A stretch of 8,200 nucleotides of DNA from an uncultured Phycisphaerales bacterium (GCA_937927975.1 CALEZT010000015.1:1-8200), one strand, 5' to 3'. Counted from the stretch's first letter, positions 1 through 6,445 are shown. Numbers and translations are program-made. Notes: generated from the sequence alone by a model not told the origin.

Positions 1-1256
1 CGGCCGCCGGAGATGGCGATCGACGACTGGATGGCGGGCTCTTTGATCTGGGTCTCGAAGATCACCTTGAAAGCATCGCCGCCGGTCTGGAGCACGACGA
101 CATGGCCCGCTTCGCTGAGCAGGAAGATCTTGCCGTCGGCCGCGGTGGGAGAAGACCACCACGCGCCCTGGCCCGGGACTCTGCCCTGCCAGAACACCTT
201 TCCCGTCGCGGGGTCCAGGCATGTCACGGTCTTACGCTTCATGCCGTCGAAGACGTAGAGCCGGCCGTCGTAGAACAAGGGCGTACTGGCATCGGAGGTC
301 GCCGCGTCGAACTCCCAGAGGATTCGCCCTTCCTCCCCTTCGCGAGCGGGCGGCTGGAGGGCGAAGACCGCCTCGTGTTTGTGGCGCGAGCCGAAGATCA
401 GGCCCTGTCCGGTGACCAGCGACGGAATGACCCGCGAGTCGCGGATCTTCTCAGTCCAGTATTCGAACCGCCACAGCTCCCGTCCGGTGGCGGGGTCGTG
501 GGCGGTGACGAAGTCCCCGCCGGTCAGCAGCAGTTCCGTCTTCCCGTCGCGGACGAACGGAACGGGCGTCGAATACGTCTCCATGCCCTCGTCGAAGGCG
601 TTGGTCTTACGAATCTGCTTCCAGAGGTCTTTCCCGGTGCTCGGGTCGATGGCCAGGAGGAACGAATCCAGCGGCCCACTCGCCGGCGGGTCACGATACG
701 GGCTATCCCGGCGGATCACGGTGACATACAGCCTGCCGTCATGGACGAAGGGGCTGTTGCTGTAGCCGAACTGGAGCGCGAGGTTGCCGAATTCCTTCTC
801 GATGCCGCGGGACCAAAGCTCCTGGCCCTCGTAGTCGAACGCGACCAGCGTGCCGTCGCCGTACAGAAAGAAAACCCGCTCTCCATCGGCCGCGGGAGAG
901 GGCGAGGCCATGTTGTTCCGAGGGAACCGCCGCGGGTCGGAGCCCACGTCCTTGCGCCAGAGCACCTTGCCGCTAGCAGCGTCGAGACACAAGGCGACGA
1001 ACTGCGGCGTACCCTTGACCGTGGAGGTCACGAACACCCTGCCTTTGGAAATGACCGGCGTCGCACCGCTCGGCCCGGGCAGAGAAGTCACCCAGGCGAT
1101 TCCCTCGTCCTCGCTCCAGGACATCGGAACGCCCTGTTCATCGGTCGAACCGTTGAAGAACGGCCCCCGCCACTGCGGCCAGTCCGTCGCAACCGCTGGC
1201 AACGAAACGACTAGGATCAAACCAAGAGAGAACATAAGACGCTGCATATCTGTCAT
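1..1256 (-). CDS. Secreted PQQ-like (outer membrane WD40-like) beta-propeller protein, C-terminus cut by window edge
   Basis: The frame is open from an ATG at 1256 to the left edge, giving 418 visible residues; the stop lies outside the window. An N-terminal signal peptide (hydrophobic core LGLILVVSLPAVA, about residues 11-23) precedes DWPQWRGP, a hallmark opening of planctomycete and verrucomicrobial PQQ-binding-like propellers. Blade-closing motifs of the D-x-x-T/S-G-x-x-L-W type recur at about residues 91-100, 140-148, 203-212, 253-262 and 347-356, so this is a multi-blade propeller in the periplasm or at the cell surface. Family members usually lack proven quinoprotein dehydrogenase activity, and none is claimed here. 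The sequence stops at SSIAISGG, which normally lies near the last strand, so perhaps 15-30 residues are missing (inference). In-frame ATGs at 1256, 1247 and 1235 all keep the signal peptide; none has a good Shine-Dalgarno, so the start is uncertain. It is the last visible gene of the leftward cluster, 55 nt after the oxidoreductase. Confidence 0.9.
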   Translation of the reverse strand, partial: MTDMQRLMFSLGLILVVSLPAVATDWPQWRGPFFNGSTDEQGVPMSWSEDEGIAWVTSLPGPSGATPVISKGRVFVTSTVKGTPQFVALCLDAASGKVLWRKDVGSDPRRFPRNNMASPSPAADGERVFFLYGDGTLVAFDYEGQELWSRGIEKEFGNLALQFGYSNSPFVHDGRLYVTVIRRDSPYRDPPASGPLDSFLLAIDPSTGKDLWKQIRKTNAFDEGMETYSTPVPFVRDGKTELLLTGGDFVTAHDPATGRELWRFEYWTEKIRDSRVIPSLVTGQGLIFGSRHKHEAVFALQPPAREGEEGRILWEFDAATSDASTPLFYDGRLYVFDGMKRKTVTCLDPATGKVFWQGRVPGQGAWWSSPTAADGKIFLLSEAGHVVVLQTGGDAFKVIFETQIKEPAIQSSIAISGG

Positions 1257-1311
1257 CCACTGAACTTGTACGTGATTCGAAAGGAATGGTGAGCACGGCA
1301 CACCCTACGTA
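1257..1311 (-). other. 55-nt intercistronic gap between oxidoreductase and propeller genes
   Basis: The longest gap within the leftward cluster. Just after the oxidoreductase stop, GTACGT can pair with ACGTAC further on, a 6-bp stem with a long loop. It is too weak to call a terminator. No clear promoter is seen, so co-transcription with read-through is likely. Confidence 0.3.
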
Positions 1312-2685
1312 CTATATCTCTGTCCACTTTCCCGGAACCGGGATCGGATAGCGGCCCTCAGCGTTCGCCTGGAGCGGGGAGGGGCTCTCCATCGTGAAAT
1401 CGACGTTCTCGCAGAACTTGAAGTTCGACGCCAGCATCTCGTCCCACGTGATGATCCGGCCCATGTGGATCGCGGCCCGGCCCATGATCGAAGCGAGGTT
1501 CGTGTAGGCGGCGCGCTCGACCTCGTTGTGCGGACGGTTCTCGCGGATCGCGGTCAGCAGCGTGTCCCATTCGACCTGGTAGGGGCTCGCCTTCTCATTC
1601 TCCGGCCGCCACGCGACGTTGTCCTTGACGCACCGCTGGTTCTTGTATGTGTGAACCGTCGGGGCATGGATGTTGCCTGAGAACTGGCCGGCGCACTTGG
1701 TCCCATGAACCCACGTGGCGAACTCGTTGTGACAGCCCGCCTGGTTACGGCTGTTGACCAGGGCCTTGGTCCCGTCGGGGAAGGTGTACTCGATGGCGTA
1801 GGTGTGCAGGTTCTGGCTGCAGTCGGCACTGCCCGGCTCCACGCCGCCCAGGCCTTCGGCGCTGATCGGCCAGGCGTCCTTGATCCAGCAGCACTCGTCC
1901 ACCTGGTGAATCATCATCTCGATGAACCAGGCGGAAGAGGTCCAGATAAAGAAGTACGGCCGGCGGATCTGCCAGAGGAGCTCGCTCTCAGACCCTTGGT
2001 ACGGCCCCATCCTCGCGCCGCCGTCCATGCGATAGGCCCGGACCAACTGGATCTCGCCCAGGGCTCCCTCGCGAATCTTGCGGATCATCGCCTGACGGGA
2101 CGCGGAGTGCCGACACATCAGGCCGCAGCCGATCTTGAGGTTCCTGGCCTTGGCCTCTTCGCCAAGTCGCAGGATTTCCTTAGTACCGCCGGGGTCGGGG
2201 GCGAACGACTTCTCGATGAACGCGTTGACGCCCTTGCCGACCGCGTACTTCAGGTGGGTCGGGCGGAAAGCCGAATGGGTCGCCTGGATCAGAACGTCGC
2301 GTCCGGGCCGCAGGCAGTCGATCGCTTTGCGATAGGCGTCGAAGCCGACGAATCGCCGCTCCGGCGGCACGTCCACCTGCGAGGCGAACTGCTCGCTGAG
2401 GGCTTTGTGCGAGTTCGTCAAACGGGCCTCGAAGACGTCGGCCAGGGCGACCAGCTTGGTCGGCCCGGTCTGGGAGGAAAGGGCATTGGCGGCTGCCCCG
2501 CTGCCGCGCCCGCCGCAACCGACCAGGGCCAGGCGGATCGTATTGTCTTCGCCGGCATAGGCGCGAGACAACACCGTCGCGGCCAGCATCGAGCCGGCCA
2601 CCGCCTTGCCGCTATGGGCCAGGAACTCCCGGCGAGAGGATTGATCGGACGCGGTCTTCACCTGCTGCTGACTCTGGCGACTCAT
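1312..2685 (-). CDS. Gfo/Idh/MocA family oxidoreductase with twin-arginine signal
   Basis: A complete 457-residue protein. Residues 17-44 form a Tat-type leader (SSRREFLAHSGKAVAG, then a hydrophobic stretch ending SRAYA), so a folded, cofactor-loaded protein is probably exported to the periplasm. Mature residues from about 49 start a Rossmann fold with IRLALVGCGGRGSG (the dinucleotide-binding glycine loop, residues 50-63). E158-K159 in IEKSF matches the family EKP motif, whose lysine contacts the nicotinamide and substrate; here proline is replaced by serine. MMIHQVDECCW (H260, D263) resembles the usual catalytic H-x-x-D region. The C-terminus (GRYPIPVPGKWTEI) is typical of a large planctomycete subfamily. 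The family oxidises or reduces sugars, inositols or their acids with NAD(P); the substrate here is unknown. The start is supported by AGGGG at 2692-2696, 6 nt upstream and overlapping the previous stop codon, which suggests translational coupling with beta-helix protein 2. Confidence 0.93.
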   Translation of the reverse strand: MSRQSQQQVKTASDQSSRREFLAHSGKAVAGSMLAATVLSRAYAGEDNTIRLALVGCGGRGSGAAANALSSQTGPTKLVALADVFEARLTNSHKALSEQFASQVDVPPERRFVGFDAYRKAIDCLRPGRDVLIQATHSAFRPTHLKYAVGKGVNAFIEKSFAPDPGGTKEILRLGEEAKARNLKIGCGLMCRHSASRQAMIRKIREGALGEIQLVRAYRMDGGARMGPYQGSESELLWQIRRPYFFIWTSSAWFIEMMIHQVDECCWIKDAWPISAEGLGGVEPGSADCSQNLHTYAIEYTFPDGTKALVNSRNQAGCHNEFATWVHGTKCAGQFSGNIHAPTVHTYKNQRCVKDNVAWRPENEKASPYQVEWDTLLTAIRENRPHNEVERAAYTNLASIMGRAAIHMGRIITWDEMLASNFKFCENVDFTMESPSPLQANAEGRYPIPVPGKWTEI

Positions 2686-2691
2686 GCTGTA

Positions 2692-2696
2692 CCCCT
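2692..2696 (-). promoter_or_regulatory. Shine-Dalgarno of the Gfo/Idh/MocA gene
   Basis: AGGGG on the minus strand lies 6 nt before the ATG at 2685 and shares bases with the TAG stop of beta-helix protein 2 (2697-2695). It supports the assigned start and a shared transcript. Confidence 0.6.
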
Positions 2697-3822
2697 AAAA
2701 GCGACTGTTTTCGGTTGTAGTCTGAACCCGTCTGTACGATTCGGCGCCGACCTTCGAGAGATAGACGCCGTTCTGTTCCGAAACCGGCAATGACGGCCTG
2801 CGAGTCCCCTCCACATCGCACCATGCGTTGCGTCGAAAGACGAAGGTCTGGGCGGCAGTCCGCGGCCCGACGTTGACGAAGACCTGCACTCGGGAGTCGT
2901 AGAACACGAGATTGTCCTCGAAGATGCCGCCGTGACAAGGCGTAAACTGCGGGTCTTCCGTCTCCTGCAGGATTCGCAACACCCACTTCTCCGGGAGCAC
3001 GATCGTGTTGTGATGGACGTGTCCGCCGTCGGCGGTGACCCAGGCCACAGGCGCGAGGCTCCCTTCGAAGCGGTTGCCTGCGATCGTGATGTCCCTGGCC
3101 TCGTAGCCCTGGACGCCGGGCCGGAAGAATGGCAGACCCGTGCTGCCGCCGAGATTGATGGCGCGTTGCCCGGCGTTCTTGAATAGGCAGCACTGCACGA
3201 GCACATCCGCGGTTCCACCCTTGAGCTGCACCGCGTTGTCCTGCGAGAACCCCTCCCGGCCGATGAACGTGCAGTCCTCCACGACGCCGTGATGACAGCC
3301 GACCATGTCGATCGCCGAACCGCCCCAGGCTTCGAAACGGCAGTTCCGCACCACGAAGTGATCGACGCCCGACATCTTCAAGGCGTCGTGGTTGCCTTTG
3401 GGCCCGGTCTCCAGGATCGTGACATTTTCGAGCGTAATGTGATGCGACGGAGTCTCGAACGACGCGCCGTCGTCGATGTTGATCCCGTTGCCGACATAGC
3501 CCTCGACCCGCAAATTCCTTAGAACGACGTGGCTGCAATCGGCCAGGTGAAACGCCTGTCCGCCGCCGCCTCGAAAGACAGGCGGCGCATTCGGATCGGC
3601 GCCTTGAATGACGATCGGAGCCCCCTCGGCGCCGGAGACGTTGGGCAGGTACAGGCCGCCTTCATAGACGCCCGGACTCAGCAGCACCGTCACGCCGGGC
3701 GCGACGTGGGCCAGGGCCGCTCGCAGCTCGACCGTGTTCGCGACGCGAATCTCTTCGGCCTGAACGAGGGGCTGGAGAACATAGATCAGTCCGACGCAGA
3801 GAGTCACGGCATCATGTCGCAT
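2695..3822 (-). CDS. Secreted right-handed parallel beta-helix protein (beta-helix protein 2)
   Basis: A 375-residue protein starting at the ATG at 3822. The frame stays open upstream to 4020, but that extension lies inside the preceding gene, while MRHDAVTLCVGLIYVLQPLVQA is a plausible signal peptide and AAGGTG sits 5 nt upstream. After the leader, residues 25-85 carry the N-terminal cap common in this superfamily (VELRAALAHVAPG, then LLSPGVYEGGLYL). Residues 90-330 are short repeating rungs rich in V/I/L, N, G and C, such as HHITLENVTILETG, HFVVRNCRFEAWGGSAIDM and HHGVVEDCTFIGREG. These are the coils of a parallel beta-helix as in pectate-lyase-like proteins, chondroitinase B-like lyases and C5 epimerases. 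I cannot assign a catalytic residue or a substrate. It follows beta-helix protein 1 after 4 nt and precedes the oxidoreductase by 9 nt. Likely periplasmic or surface-located. Confidence 0.87.
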   Translation of the reverse strand: MRHDAVTLCVGLIYVLQPLVQAEEIRVANTVELRAALAHVAPGVTVLLSPGVYEGGLYLPNVSGAEGAPIVIQGADPNAPPVFRGGGGQAFHLADCSHVVLRNLRVEGYVGNGINIDDGASFETPSHHITLENVTILETGPKGNHDALKMSGVDHFVVRNCRFEAWGGSAIDMVGCHHGVVEDCTFIGREGFSQDNAVQLKGGTADVLVQCCLFKNAGQRAINLGGSTGLPFFRPGVQGYEARDITIAGNRFEGSLAPVAWVTADGGHVHHNTIVLPEKWVLRILQETEDPQFTPCHGGIFEDNLVFYDSRVQVFVNVGPRTAAQTFVFRRNAWCDVEGTRRPSLPVSEQNGVYLSKVGAESYRRVQTTTENSRF

Positions 3823-3826
3823 TTCA

Positions 3827-5107
3827 TCACCTTGAGGCGGCCAGTTCATCGGCACCGATGTCCGGCCTGGCCCCGCGTTTCTGTCCGTCGATATCCGTAT
3901 CGGGTGCTTCGGCGATCGCTTCGCCTCTGTCAATGATCTCGGATGCCGCTTTCGCCAGATGGAGATTGCCGCCAACTGGGTCCACGAAGACGTTCGACAC
4001 GTCTCGAAGCAGATTGCCAAGAAACTGAATGTCGCTCGCCGATTCGTTGCTCATCGCCCGGCCACTGAGCAGGTTGTTGGCAACGATCAATCCGTCGTTG
4101 TCGAAGACCGTGCGCATCAGGCGGCCTCTGGAACTCTGGGGGTCGTGGATCGTGTTGTGAAGAACCCGGCAGTCCTTCGTGAAGACGGTCACGATTCCCG
4201 CTTCGGGAGCCCGCGTGATGAAGTTGTTGCGGGCGACGCATCGCACGCAATGAAGTTCGACGTTGTCCGCCCGGTGGGCGTTGCCGAGCTGAAGCCCGAC
4301 GTCGCAGTCGATGATGATGTTCCGCTCGATCAGGCAATCCTGCGAGTCGAACCACAGGAAGATCGCCCCCCGGCCCTCGCCCGTCCGGCCCTGGATGCCG
4401 ACAAACACGTTGTCGCTGATGATCCAGTCCTTGGCGTACATCACGTCGATCCCGGCGACGTAGTTGCCCTGGGCGATGTCGCCCAAGTCGTCGGCCAGTT
4501 GCTTGGGACGGTCGTTGTAGAACAGGCAGTACTCGATCCGGCAGCCTTTCGGACGCATGGCCTCGCGGCCCGTCTCGGGGACTTTCACGCCCTTGACGCC
4601 CCGCTGCCAGATGTTGTGGATAATGCAGTTGCGGATCGTCAGCCGCTGGACGTTGGAATCGGAGTTGATCTTGAAGCCGTTGAAGCGGATGTTCTGGATG
4701 GTCAGGTCGGCGATCGTCACGTCGGAACAGCCCCGCACGCCGACCAGTTCGCCGTGCATGCTCTGGACCCCGTCGAGGATGACTCGTTCCCGCCGGCCCG
4801 ACGCTCCCCGCAGGGTCACGCGGTCGGCTCGGATCTCGATGTAGCGAGGCATCAGGTAGTGCCCCTCGGCGACGAGGATCGTCTGGCCGGGCCGGGCCTG
4901 CTCGACGGCCCGAACGAGCCCCTCCACGGTCGAGACCTCGACGACATCGCCGGTCGCAGGCGGCAGAGCCGGCGCCTGGGGGAACCAGTCCTGCATCGGA
5001 GGAGTCAAAGCGGCCTGCGACGCACAGCACAGCAGCAAACCCAGGCAAAGACGGCCTGCCATCAGCCGACCACAAGACCAGCCCCTTCTGACCGCGAATC
5101 TACCCAT
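3827..5107 (-). CDS. Secreted right-handed parallel beta-helix protein with choice-of-anchor-Q-like tail (beta-helix protein 1)
   Basis: A 426-residue protein from the ATG at 5107, or 431 from an in-frame GTG at 5122. The N-terminus has a positively charged segment (VRRGWSCGRLMAGR) and a hydrophobic core (LCLGLLLCCASQA, residues 20-32), consistent with signal peptidase I cleavage near ASQA; no clean lipobox is seen. Residues 55-115 form the same cap as in its neighbour (VEGLVRAVEQARPGQTILVAEGHY). Residues 120-370 are beta-helix rungs (SDVTIADLTIQNIRFNGFKI, QRLTIRNCIIHN, DWIISDNVFVGI, DCLIERNIIIDCDVGLQLG). The end, DTDIDGQKRGARPDIGADE, is the conserved tail found on many planctomycete beta-helix proteins annotated as choice-of-anchor Q. 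It probably acts on or binds polysaccharide outside the cytoplasm; lyase or epimerase activity is not demonstrable. GAGGG at 5116-5120 lies 8 nt before the ATG. The possible promoter at 5137-5165 would leave the GTG almost no leader, so I prefer the ATG. Confidence 0.87.
   Translation of the reverse strand: MGRFAVRRGWSCGRLMAGRLCLGLLLCCASQAALTPPMQDWFPQAPALPPATGDVVEVSTVEGLVRAVEQARPGQTILVAEGHYLMPRYIEIRADRVTLRGASGRRERVILDGVQSMHGELVGVRGCSDVTIADLTIQNIRFNGFKINSDSNVQRLTIRNCIIHNIWQRGVKGVKVPETGREAMRPKGCRIEYCLFYNDRPKQLADDLGDIAQGNYVAGIDVMYAKDWIISDNVFVGIQGRTGEGRGAIFLWFDSQDCLIERNIIIDCDVGLQLGNAHRADNVELHCVRCVARNNFITRAPEAGIVTVFTKDCRVLHNTIHDPQSSRGRLMRTVFDNDGLIVANNLLSGRAMSNESASDIQFLGNLLRDVSNVFVDPVGGNLHLAKAASEIIDRGEAIAEAPDTDIDGQKRGARPDIGADELAASR
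3828..3833 (-). promoter_or_regulatory. Shine-Dalgarno of beta-helix protein 2, overlapping the upstream stop
   Basis: AAGGTG on the minus strand lies 5 nt before the ATG at 3822 and spans the last codon and the TGA stop (3829-3827) of beta-helix protein 1. The junction reads TGATGAAATG. This site decides the start at 3822 over the longer upstream frame and suggests translational coupling. Confidence 0.7.
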
Positions 5108-5136
5108 TCCGTATACCCTCACATAAGAATCACCCC

Positions 5137-5165
5137 AGTGTAGGGCAAATCGACGAACGAATCAA
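5137..5165 (-). promoter_or_regulatory. Candidate sigma70-type promoter of the leftward operon
   Basis: On the minus strand, TTGATT (5165-5160) and TACACT (5142-5137) are separated by 17 nt. Each hexamer matches the sigma70 consensus at four of six positions. Transcription would start near 5130, leaving about 23 nt before the ATG at 5107. This is a pattern match only; planctomycete promoters are poorly characterised. Confidence 0.35.
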
Positions 5166-5170
5166 CCCTA

Positions 5171-5198
5171 TGGACAGTAGGACTCTCGATGATATGAT
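5171..5198 (+). promoter_or_regulatory. Candidate sigma70-type promoter of the aminopeptidase gene
   Basis: TGGACA (5171-5176) and TATGAT (5193-5198) are separated by 16 nt; each matches the sigma70 consensus at five of six positions. Transcription would start near 5205 and give a leader of about 60 nt. That leader contains a weak CCTGG/CCAGG inverted repeat (5205-5209 and 5226-5230). The -35 box lies only 5 nt from that of the divergent candidate promoter. Confidence 0.45.
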
Positions 5199-5251
5199 GG
5201 CAACCCTGGGATCAGCGTCATGCTGCCAGGACCACAACGACCAGCGGATTT

Positions 5252-5257
5252 GAGGAG
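5252..5257 (+). promoter_or_regulatory. Shine-Dalgarno of the M29 aminopeptidase
   Basis: GAGGAG lies 8 nt before the ATG at 5266. A nearer ATG at 5261 is in another frame and does not open the aminopeptidase, so this site supports 5266 as the start. Confidence 0.75.
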
Positions 5258-5265
5258 AACATGGC

Positions 5266-6270
5266 ATGGGAACGATTGCAGAAGGCGTCAGACAAGCCAT
5301 CGACAACTGTCTGAAAGTCCAGGAAGATGAAACGCTGGTCGTCATCACAGACAAAGAGACGCTCGAAATCGGCTCGGCATTGCGGGAAGCCGCGGAGAAG
5401 AAAGCGGGCAGACCCGCCCAGTTCTTCGTGATGGAGGACTTCGGCGTCCGGCCGATCCCATTCCCCGACATAATAAAAGAGGCCCTGCTGGCTGCGGACG
5501 TCAGCATTTACGCCGCACAGGGCGCCAAGGGCGAGCTCCAGACCTTCCGCCGGCCCATGCTCGCCGCGATCGACACGAATCCCCGCCTCCGTCACGCCCA
5601 CATGATCGGAATCACGCCGCAGATCATGACCGATGGCATGTGCAGCGACTACAAGGAGATTCAGCGGATCAGCAAGCTGGTGTACGAGAAGGTCAAGAAC
5701 GCCCGCGCGATTCGCGTGGTCACCGACAAGGGCTGCGACTTCACCGCCGAGTTCAGCCCCGACCTCAAGTGGATCATCAGCGACGGCGACATCCGACCCA
5801 AGCACTGGAGCAACCTTCCCGATGGCGAGGTCTTCACGTGCCCCGCGACCCTCAACGGCCAGGTTGTCATCGACGGCTGCCTGGGCGACTTCTTCACCGA
5901 GAAGTACGCGTCGATCGAAGAGACGCCGATCCGCGTGCAGGTGAAGGACGGCCGGGCGATCAAGGCCTCGCTCGAATGCGGCAACGACGCGCTTCGACGC
6001 GAGTACGGCCAGTACATCTTCGAAAGCGACGAGAACAGCAACCGCGTGGGCGAGTTCGCGGTCGGAACCAACACCGGCCTGAGCCGCCTGATCTACAACC
6101 TGCTCCAGGACGAGAAGTTCCCCGGCATCCATATCGCCTTCGGCAGCTCCTATCCCACCAAGACCGGCGCCAAGTGGGACAGCAAGACCCACGTCGACGG
6201 CGTCCTCAAGAGCCCGAGCATCTACGTCGACGGCGAGCCGATCATGACCAAAGGCACGTTCAAGCTATGA
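5266..6270 (+). CDS. M29-family (aminopeptidase T/AmpS-like) metallo-aminopeptidase
   Basis: A complete 334-residue protein. M29 enzymes are cytoplasmic dimers that remove N-terminal residues using two metal ions. The C-terminal half carries the expected active-site set: E188 in DGEVFTCP, E263 in NRVGEFAVGTN, H289 in GIHIAFG, Y296 in GSSYP, and H309 and D311 in SKTHVDGVL. The His-to-Tyr spacing (7) and the His-x-Asp pair match thermophile M29 enzymes as I recall them. At 334 residues it is shorter than the usual roughly 370-410; residues 1-150 form a compact N-terminal domain (LKVQEDETLVVITDKETLEIG, as in the family's opening strand). There is no signal peptide or membrane segment. It stands alone on the plus strand, divergent from the operon and convergent with the glycosidase-like gene. 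The exact peptide preference is unknown, and some short COG2309 members are only annotated as leucyl aminopeptidase by similarity. Confidence 0.88.
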   Translation: MGTIAEGVRQAIDNCLKVQEDETLVVITDKETLEIGSALREAAEKKAGRPAQFFVMEDFGVRPIPFPDIIKEALLAADVSIYAAQGAKGELQTFRRPMLAAIDTNPRLRHAHMIGITPQIMTDGMCSDYKEIQRISKLVYEKVKNARAIRVVTDKGCDFTAEFSPDLKWIISDGDIRPKHWSNLPDGEVFTCPATLNGQVVIDGCLGDFFTEKYASIEETPIRVQVKDGRAIKASLECGNDALRREYGQYIFESDENSNRVGEFAVGTNTGLSRLIYNLLQDEKFPGIHIAFGSSYPTKTGAKWDSKTHVDGVLKSPSIYVDGEPIMTKGTFKL

Positions 6271-6298
6271 ACCATGGTCGCGGCGAGCACCGGTTCGT

Positions 6299-6398
6299 CT
6301 TGTCATCCTGAGCGTTAGCGAAGGATCTGGGCACAGTACAAGAGTAAACGTCGCCTGCATCCGCGGCCCGGATGCTTCGCTTCGCTCAGCATGACAAG
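6299..6398. repeat. Imperfect inverted repeat, dispersed intergenic repeat type (CHAERSEAS/LSEAKHP repeat)
   Basis: Left arm 6299-6331 and right arm 6367-6398 are inverted copies of each other (about 28 of 33 positions match, with one single-base gap), separated by 35 nt. The arms contain TCATCCTGAGCG...AGCGAAGGATC and the inverted GCTTCGCTTCGCTCAGCATG. Each arm also folds alone: 6305-6309 pairs with 6322-6326, and 6372-6376 pairs with 6388-6392. Translated through, it gives strings such as CHAERSEAS and VMLSEAKHP, which I recall as widespread artefact peptides from a dispersed repeat in many bacterial genomes. It sits between two convergent stop codons (6270 and 6446). It has no T-run, so a role as an ordinary intrinsic terminator is uncertain. 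Confidence 0.75.
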
Positions 6399-6416
6399 CG
6401 ACGACCCTGCATCCGC
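6354..6416 (+). repeat. 11-bp direct repeat flanking the right arm of the inverted repeat
   Basis: CCTGCATCCGC occurs at 6354-6364 and again at 6406-6416, bracketing the right arm (6367-6398). It could be a target-site duplication left by insertion of one arm, or a local slippage duplication. No transposase is nearby. Confidence 0.55.
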
Positions 6417-6445
6417 AACACTCTGACCTGGCGGGGTAGCGTCCA

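Larger units (their letters stand above)
6271..6445. other. Convergent intergenic spacer
   Basis: This is 175 bases between two facing stop codons. Most of it is the inverted repeat and its flanking direct repeat. Small open frames crossing it are translations of the repeat, not genes. No tRNA or clear T-rich terminator is seen. Confidence 0.7.

Noticed and set aside
102..1214. Long plus-strand open frame (370 aa) opposite the propeller gene
   Set aside because: Its translation is low-complexity and rich in R, P, G and E with no recognisable domain, whereas the minus strand gives a clear signal peptide and propeller motifs. It is an antisense shadow caused by high GC.
1705..2793. Plus-strand open frame (362 aa) opposite the oxidoreductase
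   Set aside because: No domain is recognisable, and the opposite strand encodes an unmistakable Gfo/Idh/MocA protein.
3823..4020. N-terminal extension of beta-helix protein 2 to an upstream ATG at 4020
   Set aside because: It would overlap about 190 bases of the upstream gene and bury the signal peptide. The ATG at 3822 has a good ribosome site.
3959..5143. Plus-strand open frame (394 aa) opposite beta-helix protein 1, and a same-strand 381-aa frame at 3930-5075
   Set aside because: Both lack family features and have shadow-type composition. The beta-helix frame has a signal peptide, regular rungs and a conserved tail.
5218..6192. Minus-strand open frame (324 aa) opposite the aminopeptidase
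   Set aside because: The plus strand has a Shine-Dalgarno and all M29 active-site residues. The antisense frame is A/V/D/L-rich without motifs.
6271..6445. Possible intrinsic terminators for the convergent genes
   Set aside because: Stems exist, but no T-run follows on either strand, so I do not call a terminator; the repeat may still affect transcript ends.
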